Shown here: one piece after another, positions 45,223-53,071 of the stretch
Layout of the letters: each line of letters begins with the position of its first letter
Position numbering within the stretch: the stretch's first letter is position 1
Source of the DNA: Pseudoxanthomonas sp. X-1
GTDB taxonomy: Bacteria; Pseudomonadota; Gammaproteobacteria; Xanthomonadales; Xanthomonadaceae
DNA: 64,000 nucleotides
Assembly: GCF_020042665.1 (NCBI RefSeq)
Contig: NZ_CP083376.1
Span: 2,826,001 to 2,890,000, forward strand
Reading direction: 5' to 3'
Notes under the pieces: model-generated
Seen by the model: only the letters and a program-made list of their open reading frames with translations
Databases searched by the model: none
Told to the model about the DNA's origin: nothing
Translations under genes and position numbers: made by a program

Positions 45223-45337
45223 GGCAGCGTTCCGGCGGGCGGTGGCCGCGACGAGCGAGGCAGGACGCCTAGCGCCCGAATCAGGGCAGGATGCCCTGAC
45301 TGAGGGACAAGCGGACACCGCCCGCCGGAACGCTGCC
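45223..45337. repeat. 22-bp perfect inverted repeat around repeat copy B
   Basis: Bases 45223-45244 (starting GGCAGCGTTCCG) are the exact reverse complement of 45316-45337 (ending CGGAACGCTGCC). The 71-base spacer contains most of the dispersed-repeat core. The structure could form a cruciform or a long stem in a transcript. Copy A near dcd has the right-arm region in diverged form but no left arm. Confidence 0.8.
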
Positions 45338-45420
45338 CTCCCGAAGCCACCACCCCCAAAACCGCCCGCGGTCCCTGGATCGGGGAACGGGAGCGAAAGC
45401 AGCCCCTCTTCCGCGGTCCA
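45255..45420 (+). repeat. Dispersed intergenic repeat, copy B
   Basis: The core 45283-45348 matches copy A (34301-34366) at 57 of 66 positions without gaps. Looser similarity continues left to GCGAGGCA (45255) and right into an AGCCCCTCTT tail near 45410. It is in the same orientation as copy A, upstream of metG, and non-coding. Confidence 0.75.
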
Positions 45421-45439
45421 AAGCCCAACCGAACGGCCA

Positions 45440-45448
45440 TGCGATAAT
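45440..45448 (+). promoter_or_regulatory. metG: Extended -10 promoter candidate for metG
   Basis: TG-C-GATAAT has the extended -10 layout and lies 27 bases upstream of the metG ATG. No convincing -35 is visible, as is common for extended -10 promoters. Confidence 0.45.
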
Positions 45449-45475
45449 CGCCGACCCCACTGGTCCGCCATCGCC

Positions 45476-47545
45476 ATGACCCGCACCGCGCTCGTCTCCA
45501 ATGCCCTGCCCTACGCCAACGGCCCGCTGCACCTGGGCCACCTGGTGGGCTACATCCAGGCCGATATCTGGGTGCGGGCGCGGCGCATGCGCGGCGACAA
45601 CGTCTTCTACGTCTGCGCCGACGACACCCACGGCACGCCGATCATGCTGGCGGCCGAGAAGGCCGGGGTCACGCCCGAGGCCTTCATCGCCAACATCCAG
45701 GCCAGCCACGAGCGAGACTTCGCCGCCTTCGGCGTGGCCTTCGACCACTACGACTCGACCAACAGCGATGCCAACCGCGCGTTGACCGAAAGCTTCTACG
45801 CGGCACTGGAACAGGCCGGCCACATCAGCCGGCGCAACGTCGCCCAGTTCTATGACCCGGCCAAGGGCATGTTCCTGCCGGACCGCTACATCAAGGGTAT
45901 CTGCCCCAACTGCGGCAGTCCGGATCAGTACGGCGACAACTGCGAGGTCTGCGGCGCCACCTATTCGCCGACCGACCTGAAGGACCCCAGGTCCGTGATC
46001 TCCGGCGCCACGCCGGAGCTGCGCGACTCGGAGCACTTCTTCTTCGAGGTCGGCCACTTCGACGGCTTCCTGCGCGAGTGGCTGGCCGGCGATGTCGCCC
46101 TGCCCGGGGTCAAGGCCAAGCTGCGCGAGTGGCTGGATGCCGAAGGCGGCCTGCGCGCGTGGGACATCTCGCGCGATGCGCCCTACTTCGGCTTCCAGAT
46201 TCCCGGCCGGCCGGGCAAGTACTTCTACGTCTGGCTGGACGCGCCGATCGGCTACCTGTCCAGCTTCCAGAACCTGTGCGCACGCCTGGGCGAAGACTTC
46301 GCCCCGCACCTGGCTGCCGGCACCCAGACCGAGCTGCACCACTTCATCGGCAAGGACATCGTCAACTTCCACGGCCTGTTCTGGCCGGCGGTGCTGCACG
46401 GCACCGGCCATCGCGCGCCCACGCGCCTGCACGTCAACGGCTACCTGACCGTCGATGGCGCCAAGATGTCCAAGTCGCGCGGCACCTTCATCATGGCGCG
46501 CACCTACCTGGACGTGGGCCTGGAGCCGGAGGCGCTGCGCTACTACTTCGCGGCCAAGTCCTCCGGTGGCGTGGACGACCTGGACCTCAACCTGGGCGAC
46601 TTCGTCTCGCGGGTCAACGCGGACCTGGTCGGCAAGTTCGTCAACCTGGCCAGCCGCTGCGCCGGCTTCATCGACAAGCGCTTCGAGGGCCGGCTGGCCG
46701 ACGCGCTGCCGGACGCGGCGCAGTACCAGCGCTTCGTCGAGGCGCTGGGCCCGGTGCGCGAGGCCTACGAGCGCAACGACCCGGCCGCGGCGATCCGTCT
46801 GGTGATGGCGCTGGCCGACGAGGCCAACAAGTACATCGACGAGACCAAGCCCTGGGTCATCGCGAAGCAGGCAGGCGCCGACGCCCAGCTGCAGTCGGTG
46901 TGCACGCAGGGGCTGAACCTGTTCCGCGTGCTGGCCGCCGGCCTCAAGCCGGTGCTGCCGCGCACCGCGGCCGAGGCCGAGGCCTTCCTGTCCGCGCCGG
47001 TGCTGGGCTGGGAGGAACTGGCCCAGCCGCTGACCGCGCACGTCATCCAGCCCTACACCCCGCTGTTCACACGGATCGACCCCAAGCGCATCGACGCCAT
47101 GACCGACGCCTCCAAGGACACCCTGGCCGCCGCACCCGCCGCGACCAAGCCCGCGCCCGCCAAAACCGAAACGAAGGCGCCCACGACTCCCGAATCCCCA
47201 ATCCCCAATCCCGGCCTCATCAGCATCGACGACTTCGCCAAGCTCGACCTGCGCATCGGCAAGGTGACCGCCTGCGAATTCGTCGAAGGCTCGGACAAGC
47301 TGCTGCGCTTCGAACTCGATGCCGGCGAACTGGGGACGCGGCAGATCTTCTCCGGCATCCGCGCCAGCTATGGCGAGCCGGACAAGCTGGTCGGCCGCAG
47401 CGTGGTGTTCATCGCCAACCTGGCGCCGCGCAAGATGCGCTTCGGCGTGAGCGAGGGGATGATCCTGTCGGCCGGCTTCGACGGCGGCGCGCTGGCGCTG
47501 CTGGACGCCGACACCGGCGCGCAGCCCGGCATGCCGGTGCGCTGA
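45476..47545 (+). CDS. metG: Methionyl-tRNA synthetase
   Basis: This is a 689-residue class I synthetase with a C-terminal tRNA-binding domain. The HIGH-type motif is HLGHL near residue 20. Zinc-binding knuckles CPNC and CEVC follow, and the KMSKS loop is K330-S334. The C-terminal EMAP/Trbp111 OB-fold begins ISIDDFAKLDLRIGKVTACE. A proline/alanine/lysine linker joins the two, and part of it is encoded by three tandem AATCCCC units. The ATG at 45476 gives the standard TRTALVSNALPYANGPLHLG start. The frame is open upstream through repeat B but is not used. Confidence 0.97.
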   Translation: MTRTALVSNALPYANGPLHLGHLVGYIQADIWVRARRMRGDNVFYVCADDTHGTPIMLAAEKAGVTPEAFIANIQASHERDFAAFGVAFDHYDSTNSDANRALTESFYAALEQAGHISRRNVAQFYDPAKGMFLPDRYIKGICPNCGSPDQYGDNCEVCGATYSPTDLKDPRSVISGATPELRDSEHFFFEVGHFDGFLREWLAGDVALPGVKAKLREWLDAEGGLRAWDISRDAPYFGFQIPGRPGKYFYVWLDAPIGYLSSFQNLCARLGEDFAPHLAAGTQTELHHFIGKDIVNFHGLFWPAVLHGTGHRAPTRLHVNGYLTVDGAKMSKSRGTFIMARTYLDVGLEPEALRYYFAAKSSGGVDDLDLNLGDFVSRVNADLVGKFVNLASRCAGFIDKRFEGRLADALPDAAQYQRFVEALGPVREAYERNDPAAAIRLVMALADEANKYIDETKPWVIAKQAGADAQLQSVCTQGLNLFRVLAAGLKPVLPRTAAEAEAFLSAPVLGWEELAQPLTAHVIQPYTPLFTRIDPKRIDAMTDASKDTLAAAPAATKPAPAKTETKAPTTPESPIPNPGLISIDDFAKLDLRIGKVTACEFVEGSDKLLRFELDAGELGTRQIFSGIRASYGEPDKLVGRSVVFIANLAPRKMRFGVSEGMILSAGFDGGALALLDADTGAQPGMPVR
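47193..47212 (+). repeat. 7-bp tandem repeat inside the metG linker
   Basis: AATCCCC, AATCCCC and AATCCC follow one another in frame and encode SPIPNP in the linker between catalytic and tRNA-binding domains. Similar AATCCC-type units are common as intergenic repeats in xanthomonads, from general knowledge. Confidence 0.75.
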
Positions 47546-47574
47546 CCGCCACACAGCGGCAAGTCCCTTCACAC

Positions 47575-47609
47575 CTCGGCCGGACGCAGACCGCTTACAG
47601 TCGGCCGAG
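47575..47609. other. Hairpin between metG and the MFS gene
   Basis: CTCGGCCG (47575-47582) and CGGCCGAG (47602-47609) are perfect arms in the 83-base gap. There is no T-tract, so it is either a weak terminator of metG or an operator near the MFS start. Confidence 0.3.
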
Positions 47610-47628
47610 CACATCGCGCCCCGCGTCC

Positions 47629-48867
47629 ATGTCCCCAGCGCCTTCGACTCCCGACGCCAGTCCGCGATCCCGCCGCGCCCTGACCGGACTGAACTTCTTC
47701 GTGGCCGATGTGCAGGACGGGCTCGGCCCGTTCCTGGGCGTGCAGCTGCAGGCACTGGGCTGGCAGGCCGGCGCCATCGGCCTGGTGATGACCGCCGGCG
47801 GCATGGCCGGCCTGCTCGGCACCGTGCCGGCCGGCGCGTTGGTGGACGCCACGCGACGCAAGCGTGCGGTCGTGGCGCTGGCCTGCCTGCTGACGGTGGC
47901 GAGCAGCTGCCTGGTGCTGGCCTCGCATGCCTTCCCGGTGGTGCTCGCCTCGCAGGTCGCCAGCGGCCTGTGCGGGGCGCTGATCGGCCCGGCGCTGACG
48001 GGCCTCACGCTGGGCCTGGTGCGACAGGCGGGATTCGAACGGCAGATGGCGCGCAACCAGGTGGCGAACCATGCCGGTAACGTCGTGGCCGCCGCGGCGG
48101 CCGGCTATCTGGGCTGGAAGTTCGGGCTGGTGGCGGTGTTCGCGCTGCTGGGCGGCTTCGCGCTGCTGGCCACCGCCAGCCTGTGGCGGATCGACCCGCG
48201 CCAGATCGACCACCAGGCCGCGCGCGGCAGCGAACCGGACGGCGAGACGGCGCAGTCCGCGCAGGCGGTGCGCTGGCGCGATCTGCTGCGGCAGCGCCCG
48301 CTGCTGTTGCTGGGCATGGCGCTGCTGTTCTTCCACCTGGGCAATGCCGCGATGCTGCCGCTGTACGGCCAGGCGGCGGTGGCCACGCATGCGGCCAACC
48401 CGGCGGTGTTCACCGCCGCCACGGTGATCATCGCGCAGTTGGTGATGGTGCTGGCCGCGCTGGCGGCGATGCGGCTGCTGCCGCGCTATGGCCATTGGTG
48501 GGTGCTGCTGATGACCTTCGTCGCGCTGCCGCTGCGCGGAGTGGTCGCGGCCGGGACGCTGGGCTCGCTTTGGGGCGTGCTGCCGGTGCAGGCGCTGGAC
48601 GGCATCGGCGCCGGCCTGCAGAGCGTCGCGGTGCCGGCCACGGTCGCCAGCCTGATGCGCGGCACCGGGCGCACCAACGCCGCGCAGGGCCTGGTGATGA
48701 CCCTGCAGGGCGTGGGTGCCGCGCTCAGCCCGGCCGTCGGCGGCTGGATCGCGCAGCACTGGAGCTATCGCGCGGCCTTCCTGGCGCTGGGCAGCGTGGC
48801 CGTGCTCTCCCTGATTCCCTGGCTCCTGCACGGCAGGAAGACCGCCGCAGGAGAAGCGATCGCATGA
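47629..48867 (+). CDS. Major facilitator superfamily transporter
   Basis: This is a 412-residue inner-membrane transporter with about twelve hydrophobic segments. The MFS signature loop between helices 2 and 3 is AGALVDATRRKRAVV, and FFVADVQDGLGPFLGVQL is in helix 1. A longer hydrophilic central loop (about residues 190-220, GSEPDGETAQSAQAVRW) separates the halves. The stop overlaps the next start as ATGA, so it is cotranscribed with an ArsB-like permease. The substrate is unknown. Confidence 0.85.
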   Translation: MSPAPSTPDASPRSRRALTGLNFFVADVQDGLGPFLGVQLQALGWQAGAIGLVMTAGGMAGLLGTVPAGALVDATRRKRAVVALACLLTVASSCLVLASHAFPVVLASQVASGLCGALIGPALTGLTLGLVRQAGFERQMARNQVANHAGNVVAAAAAGYLGWKFGLVAVFALLGGFALLATASLWRIDPRQIDHQAARGSEPDGETAQSAQAVRWRDLLRQRPLLLLGMALLFFHLGNAAMLPLYGQAAVATHAANPAVFTAATVIIAQLVMVLAALAAMRLLPRYGHWWVLLMTFVALPLRGVVAAGTLGSLWGVLPVQALDGIGAGLQSVAVPATVASLMRGTGRTNAAQGLVMTLQGVGAALSPAVGGWIAQHWSYRAAFLALGSVAVLSLIPWLLHGRKTAAGEAIA

Positions 48868-50111
48868 CGCACTGGCTGGTTTGGATCGCCACCGCGGCCA
48901 CGGTGGCCTGCGTGGTGACGCGCCCGGGGCGCCTGCCCGAGTGGGCCTACGCCGTGGCCGGGGCGCTGGTCGTGGCGCTGTCCGGCGCCCTGCCCTGGGC
49001 AGGCGTCGGCCACGCGGTCGGCGAAGGGCTGGATGTCTACCTGTTCCTGGCCGGCATGCTGCTGCTGTCCGAACTGGCGCGCCGCGAAGGCCTGTTCGAC
49101 TGGGTCGCGCAGCTGGCCGCGCAACATGCGCGCGGCTCGGGGCGGCGCCTGTTCGCGCTGGTGTTCGCCACTGGCGTGGTGGTGACGACCTTCCTGTCCA
49201 ACGATGCCACCGCCGTGGTGCTGACACCGGCAGTGATCGCGGTGGCGCGCAAGGCGCGCGCGCCGATGCTGCCGCTGCTGTTCGCCTGCGCCTTCGTCGC
49301 CAATGCGGCCAGCTTCGTGCTGCCGATCTCCAACCCGGCCAACCTGGTGATGTTCGGCGAACACATGCCGCCGCTGCCGCAGTGGCTGGCGCGGTTCGGG
49401 CTGCCCTCGCTGGTGGCCATCGCGCTGACCTACGCGGTGCTGGCCTGGAGCCAGCGGCGCGAGCTGGCCAGCCCGGTCTCCACGGACGTTCCGCTGACGC
49501 CGATCAACGCCCACGCGCGGCTGACGCTGTACGCCCTGGCCGCGACCGCGCTGGTGCTGATGCTGGCCTCGTGGCAGGACTGGTCGCTGGGCTGGCCGAC
49601 CGCGGTGATGGCGGCGCTGGCCGTGCTGACCGTCTCGCTGCGCGGACGCAGCGCACCGTGGCCGGTGCTGGCAGGCGTGAACTGGGGTGTGCTGCCGCTG
49701 GTGGCCGGGCTGTTCGTGCTGGTCGAGGCGCTGCGACAGACCGGCCTGGTCGCGACCCTGGCCGGCCTGCTGCGCGACCAGCTGCAGGCCGGCACGGCCC
49801 CGGCCACCTGGGTGGTCGCCGCCGCCACGACCGTGGCGGGCAACCTCGCCAACAACCTGCCGGTGGGGCTGCTGACCAGCGCCACGCTGGCCCAGGCCGC
49901 GCCCCCGGAAGTGGTCCGTGATGCCGCGCTGATCGCCGTGGACCTGGGGCCCAACATCGCCGTCAGCGGTTCGCTGGCGACGCTGCTGTGGCTGTCGATC
50001 CTGCGTCGCGAGGGCGAGCATGTCGGCTTCTTCCAGTTCCTGCGCCTGGGCCTGGTGGTGACCCTGCCCGCGCTGGCCGCGGCGGTCGCGCTGCGGCTGG
50101 CGCTGGGCTGA
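48864..50111 (+). CDS. ArsB/NhaD-superfamily ion transporter
   Basis: This is a 415-residue inner-membrane permease with about eleven helices. The ion-transporter signatures are FLSNDATAVVLTPAVIAVAR in the first half and AGNLANNLPVGLLTS in the second half, as in ArsB. AGGAG is upstream, and the ATG overlaps the MFS stop. Arsenite efflux is the best-known role, but no arsR, arsC or arsA lies nearby, so another anion is possible. Confidence 0.8.
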   Translation: MTHWLVWIATAATVACVVTRPGRLPEWAYAVAGALVVALSGALPWAGVGHAVGEGLDVYLFLAGMLLLSELARREGLFDWVAQLAAQHARGSGRRLFALVFATGVVVTTFLSNDATAVVLTPAVIAVARKARAPMLPLLFACAFVANAASFVLPISNPANLVMFGEHMPPLPQWLARFGLPSLVAIALTYAVLAWSQRRELASPVSTDVPLTPINAHARLTLYALAATALVLMLASWQDWSLGWPTAVMAALAVLTVSLRGRSAPWPVLAGVNWGVLPLVAGLFVLVEALRQTGLVATLAGLLRDQLQAGTAPATWVVAAATTVAGNLANNLPVGLLTSATLAQAAPPEVVRDAALIAVDLGPNIAVSGSLATLLWLSILRREGEHVGFFQFLRLGLVVTLPALAAAVALRLALG

Positions 50112-50132
50112 AGGCGGCGACCGGACCATCCG

Positions 50133-50723
50133 ATGCAGCTGGCGCTGTTCGACTTCGACCACACGCTGACCACGCGCGACACCTATGCCGGCTTCCTGCG
50201 CCGCATCGCCACGCCCGAGCAGCTGGCGCGGGCGCGCTGGAACGTGGCGCCGTGGCTGCTGGCCTATCGAGCACGGCTGGTGTCGGCCGCCGCGCTGCGC
50301 GCGCGCGTGACCCGGATCGCGTTCGAAGGACGCGCGTACGACGAGGTGCTGGCGGCAGGCGAACATTACGCGCGCGACGTCCTGCCCGGCGTGCTGCGGC
50401 CGGACATGCGCCAGCGCTTCGATCAGCACCTGGCGCGCGGGCACACCGTGGTCGTGGTGTCCGGCTCGCTCGATGCCTACCTGCGACCGTGGTGCCAGGC
50501 GCAGGGCGCGGCGCTGATCTGCAATGCGCTCGAGCACGTCGACGGCCGCTGCACCGGCCGCTACGCCGGGCGCGATGTGGGCGGGCACAAGGTGGCGCGC
50601 ATCAGGGCCGAGTACGATATGGACAGCTTCGAACGCATCCATGCCTACGGCGACAGCGGCGAAGACAAGCCGATGCTCGCCCTGGCCCACGCACGCTGGT
50701 ACCGCGGCCGCCCCTGCTCCTGA
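50133..50723 (+). CDS. HAD-superfamily phosphatase (HAD-IB, SerB/CicA-like)
   Basis: This 196-residue hydrolase has motif I FDFDHTLT (nucleophile D7, acid D9), motif II VVVSGS, a lysine in GGHKVARI and motif [13 protein letters not shown] helical C1 cap lies between motifs I and II. It resembles the IB subfamily of phosphoserine phosphatase-like enzymes, and its small size fits. The substrate cannot be told. It follows the ArsB-like gene by 21 bases and precedes the RnfB-like gene. Confidence 0.85.
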   Translation: MQLALFDFDHTLTTRDTYAGFLRRIATPEQLARARWNVAPWLLAYRARLVSAAALRARVTRIAFEGRAYDEVLAAGEHYARDVLPGVLRPDMRQRFDQHLARGHTVVVVSGSLDAYLRPWCQAQGAALICNALEHVDGRCTGRYAGRDVGGHKVARIRAEYDMDSFERIHAYGDSGEDKPMLALAHARWYRGRPCS

Positions 50724-50757
50724 CCGATCCGCAAACCGCGCAGCCCGACCGCCACGC

Positions 50758-51177
50758 ATGACCGATCTTTCCCCCTCCCTCGTCGAACGCCTCGACCGCC
50801 TGCTGCCGCAGACCCAATGCGGACAGTGCGGGTTCGACGGCTGTCGCCCCTACGCGCAGGCGATGGCGCGCGGCGAGGCCGGGGTCGAACGCTGTCCACC
50901 CGGCGGCGATGAAGGTGCGCGGGCGCTGGCGCAGGTGCTGGGCGTGCCGGCGCAGCCGTTCGACCGCAGCCGCGGCGCGCATCTGCCGGCGCGCGTCGCG
51001 CTGATCGTCGAGGCCGACTGCATCGGCTGCACCAAATGCATCCAGGCCTGCCCGGTCGATGCCATCGTCGGCGGACCCAAGTTCATGCACACCGTGCTGG
51101 AGGACCTGTGCACCGGCTGCGCGCTGTGCGTGCCGCCGTGTCCGGTGGACTGCATCGTGATGGAGCCGGCGGCCTGA
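50758..51177 (+). CDS. RnfB-like soluble polyferredoxin
   Basis: This 139-residue protein binds three predicted 4Fe-4S clusters. The N-terminal Fe-S motif is C21-x2-C24-x4-C29 with a later cysteine in ERCPPGG. Two ferredoxin motifs follow ([12 protein letters not shown] and [12 protein letters not shown]). The sequence matches RnfB, but the usual N-terminal membrane helix is missing and no rnfA, C, D, G or E genes are adjacent. It probably acts as a free electron carrier. Confidence 0.88.
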   Translation: MTDLSPSLVERLDRLLPQTQCGQCGFDGCRPYAQAMARGEAGVERCPPGGDEGARALAQVLGVPAQPFDRSRGAHLPARVALIVEADCIGCTKCIQACPVDAIVGGPKFMHTVLEDLCTGCALCVPPCPVDCIVMEPAA

Positions 51178-51185
51178 GGCCGCAC

Positions 51186-51203
51186 GCGGAACTTCAGTTC
51201 CGC
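51186..51203. terminator. Hairpin between convergent RnfB-like and TraB genes
   Basis: GCGGAAC-TTCA-GTTCCGC is a perfect 7-bp stem with a 4-base loop, filling the 27-base gap between two stop codons. There is no T-tract on either strand; it may act as a weak bidirectional terminator. Confidence 0.45.
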
Positions 51204-51204
51204 A

Positions 51205-52113
51205 TCAATGCGCGGCGCACGCGCTGCAGATGCGCTCCACGGCATAGCCCCGGGCGCGCAGCTTCTCGACCACGCCGTCGGGCCCGAGCAGGTGCAGGGC
51301 ACCGACCACCACCAGCGTGTCGTCCTCGCCTGGCCCCTGCAGACGCGCCTCGAGCTTGGGCAGCCAGGCATCGTTGCGCGCCACGTTGATGCGCTGGTAC
51401 AGCGCGGGGTATTCGCGCTTCATGTCCGCGGCCAGGCCGTCGCGCAGCGTCTGCACGTCGCCGGCGCGCCAGGCCGCATGCAGGCGCCGGGCTTCGCGCT
51501 CGCCGGTGGCGCCGGCATCGTCCAGGGTCTCGGCCAGGTACTGGCGCTGCTCCTCGGCGCTCATGCCGTCGAGCATGGCGACCTGATCCTGACCGCGCTC
51601 CAGCCCGCTGACCGGCTTGCCGGCCTGCCGGGCCAGTTGGATGAAGTGCAGGTCCAGGCCCAGCTGCGGGTCCAGTCCCTGCGCGGTCATCTCCTGCACG
51701 CTGATGGTGGTCGCCACCAGCCAAGGCTCCAGGTGCGCGAACAGGTCGATCGGCAGGTTATGCGCCTGCGCGTACGCCTGCAGGCTCGCCCAGGTTTTGG
51801 CATCGATGCGCTGCTGCAAAGTCTGCCCGGCGGGAAGCTGGGCGGCGGCCAGCATCGCCTGGCCCAGCGCCGGCGACTGCAGCTCGTCGCCGGACAGTTC
51901 CAGCACCACCTGTTCTGCATCGGCGAACGCCGCGTCCACGTCCGGCGAGAGCGGATAGTCCTGCGCGGTGAGCAGGTGGAACGAACCCAGCAGGTAGAGC
52001 GTGTGCCGGCCCTTGCTGACCTTCCACAGCAGCGGCACCGGCGGCGTGGCCCAGGCCGGTGCGGCCACGGCCAGCAGCAGTGCGGCCAGCAGGAGGCGGC
52101 GCAGCGCCGACAT
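51205..52113 (-). CDS. TraB/GumN family protein
   Basis: This is a 302-residue exported protein. The signal peptide MSALRRLLLAALLLAVAAPAWA is cut before TPPVP. TraB/GumN hallmarks are an N-terminal LYLLGSFHLLTA and a C-terminal VVVGALHLLGPDG, each with the conserved histidine of this putative metal-dependent (Tiki-like) hydrolase fold. E. coli has YbaP; Xanthomonas GumN is similar but no gum cluster is here. It is translationally coupled to the upstream DUF1684 gene (TGATG). Confidence 0.88.
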   Translation of the reverse strand: MSALRRLLLAALLLAVAAPAWATPPVPLLWKVSKGRHTLYLLGSFHLLTAQDYPLSPDVDAAFADAEQVVLELSGDELQSPALGQAMLAAAQLPAGQTLQQRIDAKTWASLQAYAQAHNLPIDLFAHLEPWLVATTISVQEMTAQGLDPQLGLDLHFIQLARQAGKPVSGLERGQDQVAMLDGMSAEEQRQYLAETLDDAGATGEREARRLHAAWRAGDVQTLRDGLAADMKREYPALYQRINVARNDAWLPKLEARLQGPGEDDTLVVVGALHLLGPDGVVEKLRARGYAVERICSACAAH

Positions 52114-53063
52114 CAGTGCGCGCCGCCGCCGACCGGCCCGGTGTACATCTTCTCGCCGGCATCGACCAGCAGATCCAGGCGGTTCTCCGCCGGCGGCAAC
52201 GGGCAGGTCGCGTACACGGTGAACACGCAGGGCGGGTTGTAGGCGCGGTTGAAGTCCACCACCACGCGGCCCTGCGCGTCGGGCGCGTCGGTGTCGATGA
52301 AGCGCCCGGCCGGATACGAGCCATGCCCACTGGTGCGGTCGGCCAGCACCAGGAACAGTCCGCCGTTCTCGCCCTCCATCGCGGTGAGCGCATAGCGCTT
52401 GCCGTCGCGTTCGAACTCCACCTTGCCCGGGCTGGGCGCGGCGATGGTGTTGCCGACCATGTCGGCATAGGTCAGCGTGGCGCCGGCCGGGCCGCGCACG
52501 AACCTGCCTTCGATGCGCCAGGCCGGATCGGGCGTCCAGTACTCCAGTTCGGTGAAGCCCACGCGCGCCGGCGCGTCGGCGCTCTTGATGCGCAGCCCGT
52601 AGCGCGCGCCGCGATGGATCAGGCTCATCCGGCCGGCGCCGTCGTCGAAGCCGATCACCGTCGCCGGCCCCGACTGGTCGTCGACCAGGCGGATGCGCCC
52701 CTTCAACGGCTGGCCGTCGGCGGTCACCGCCACGCCACGCTCGGGGGTGAAGAACACCTTGTCGCCGTCCACCTGGACCAGGCCCAGCTTGGGCGGACCG
52801 ACTTCCAGCTTGATGCCGCTGGCATCGCTGCGGCCGATGTAATGCGCCTTGAGCGTGAGCCAGTGCAGGCCGACCAGGCTGGTCCAGCCATCGGGCGCCA
52901 GCAGCGCCTGGCGGCGCTCGGTGCGCCAGATCGCGTTATCGGCCAGGAAGGTGGTGTCCGAGGTCATCGCCGGACCGGCCTGCGGTGGCGCCGCGCGATC
53001 GCTGCAGGCCGCCAGCAAAGACGCCAGCGCCAGACACCCGAAGACCGCTCGGGTCTTGCCCAT
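52113..53063 (-). CDS. DUF1684 lipoprotein
   Basis: This is a 316-residue protein with a lipoprotein signal MGKTRAVFGCLALASLLAAC (lipobox LAAC). The DUF1684 domain shows WRTERRQALLAPDGWTSLVG, the central EYWTPDPAWRIEGRF and the highly conserved C-terminal VVDFNRAYNPPCVFTVYATCPLPP. Function is unknown. The gene lies eight bases after mutL and overlaps the TraB/GumN start by one base, so mutL, DUF1684 and traB form one transcription unit. Confidence 0.9.
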   Translation of the reverse strand: MGKTRAVFGCLALASLLAACSDRAAPPQAGPAMTSDTTFLADNAIWRTERRQALLAPDGWTSLVGLHWLTLKAHYIGRSDASGIKLEVGPPKLGLVQVDGDKVFFTPERGVAVTADGQPLKGRIRLVDDQSGPATVIGFDDGAGRMSLIHRGARYGLRIKSADAPARVGFTELEYWTPDPAWRIEGRFVRGPAGATLTYADMVGNTIAAPSPGKVEFERDGKRYALTAMEGENGGLFLVLADRTSGHGSYPAGRFIDTDAPDAQGRVVVDFNRAYNPPCVFTVYATCPLPPAENRLDLLVDAGEKMYTGPVGGGAH

Positions 53064-53071
53064 CGACTGCC

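Noticed and set aside
36016..45475. Insertion sequence or phage origin of the accessory block
   Set aside because: No transposase, integrase, tRNA att site or terminal duplication was found; only the dispersed repeats flank it.
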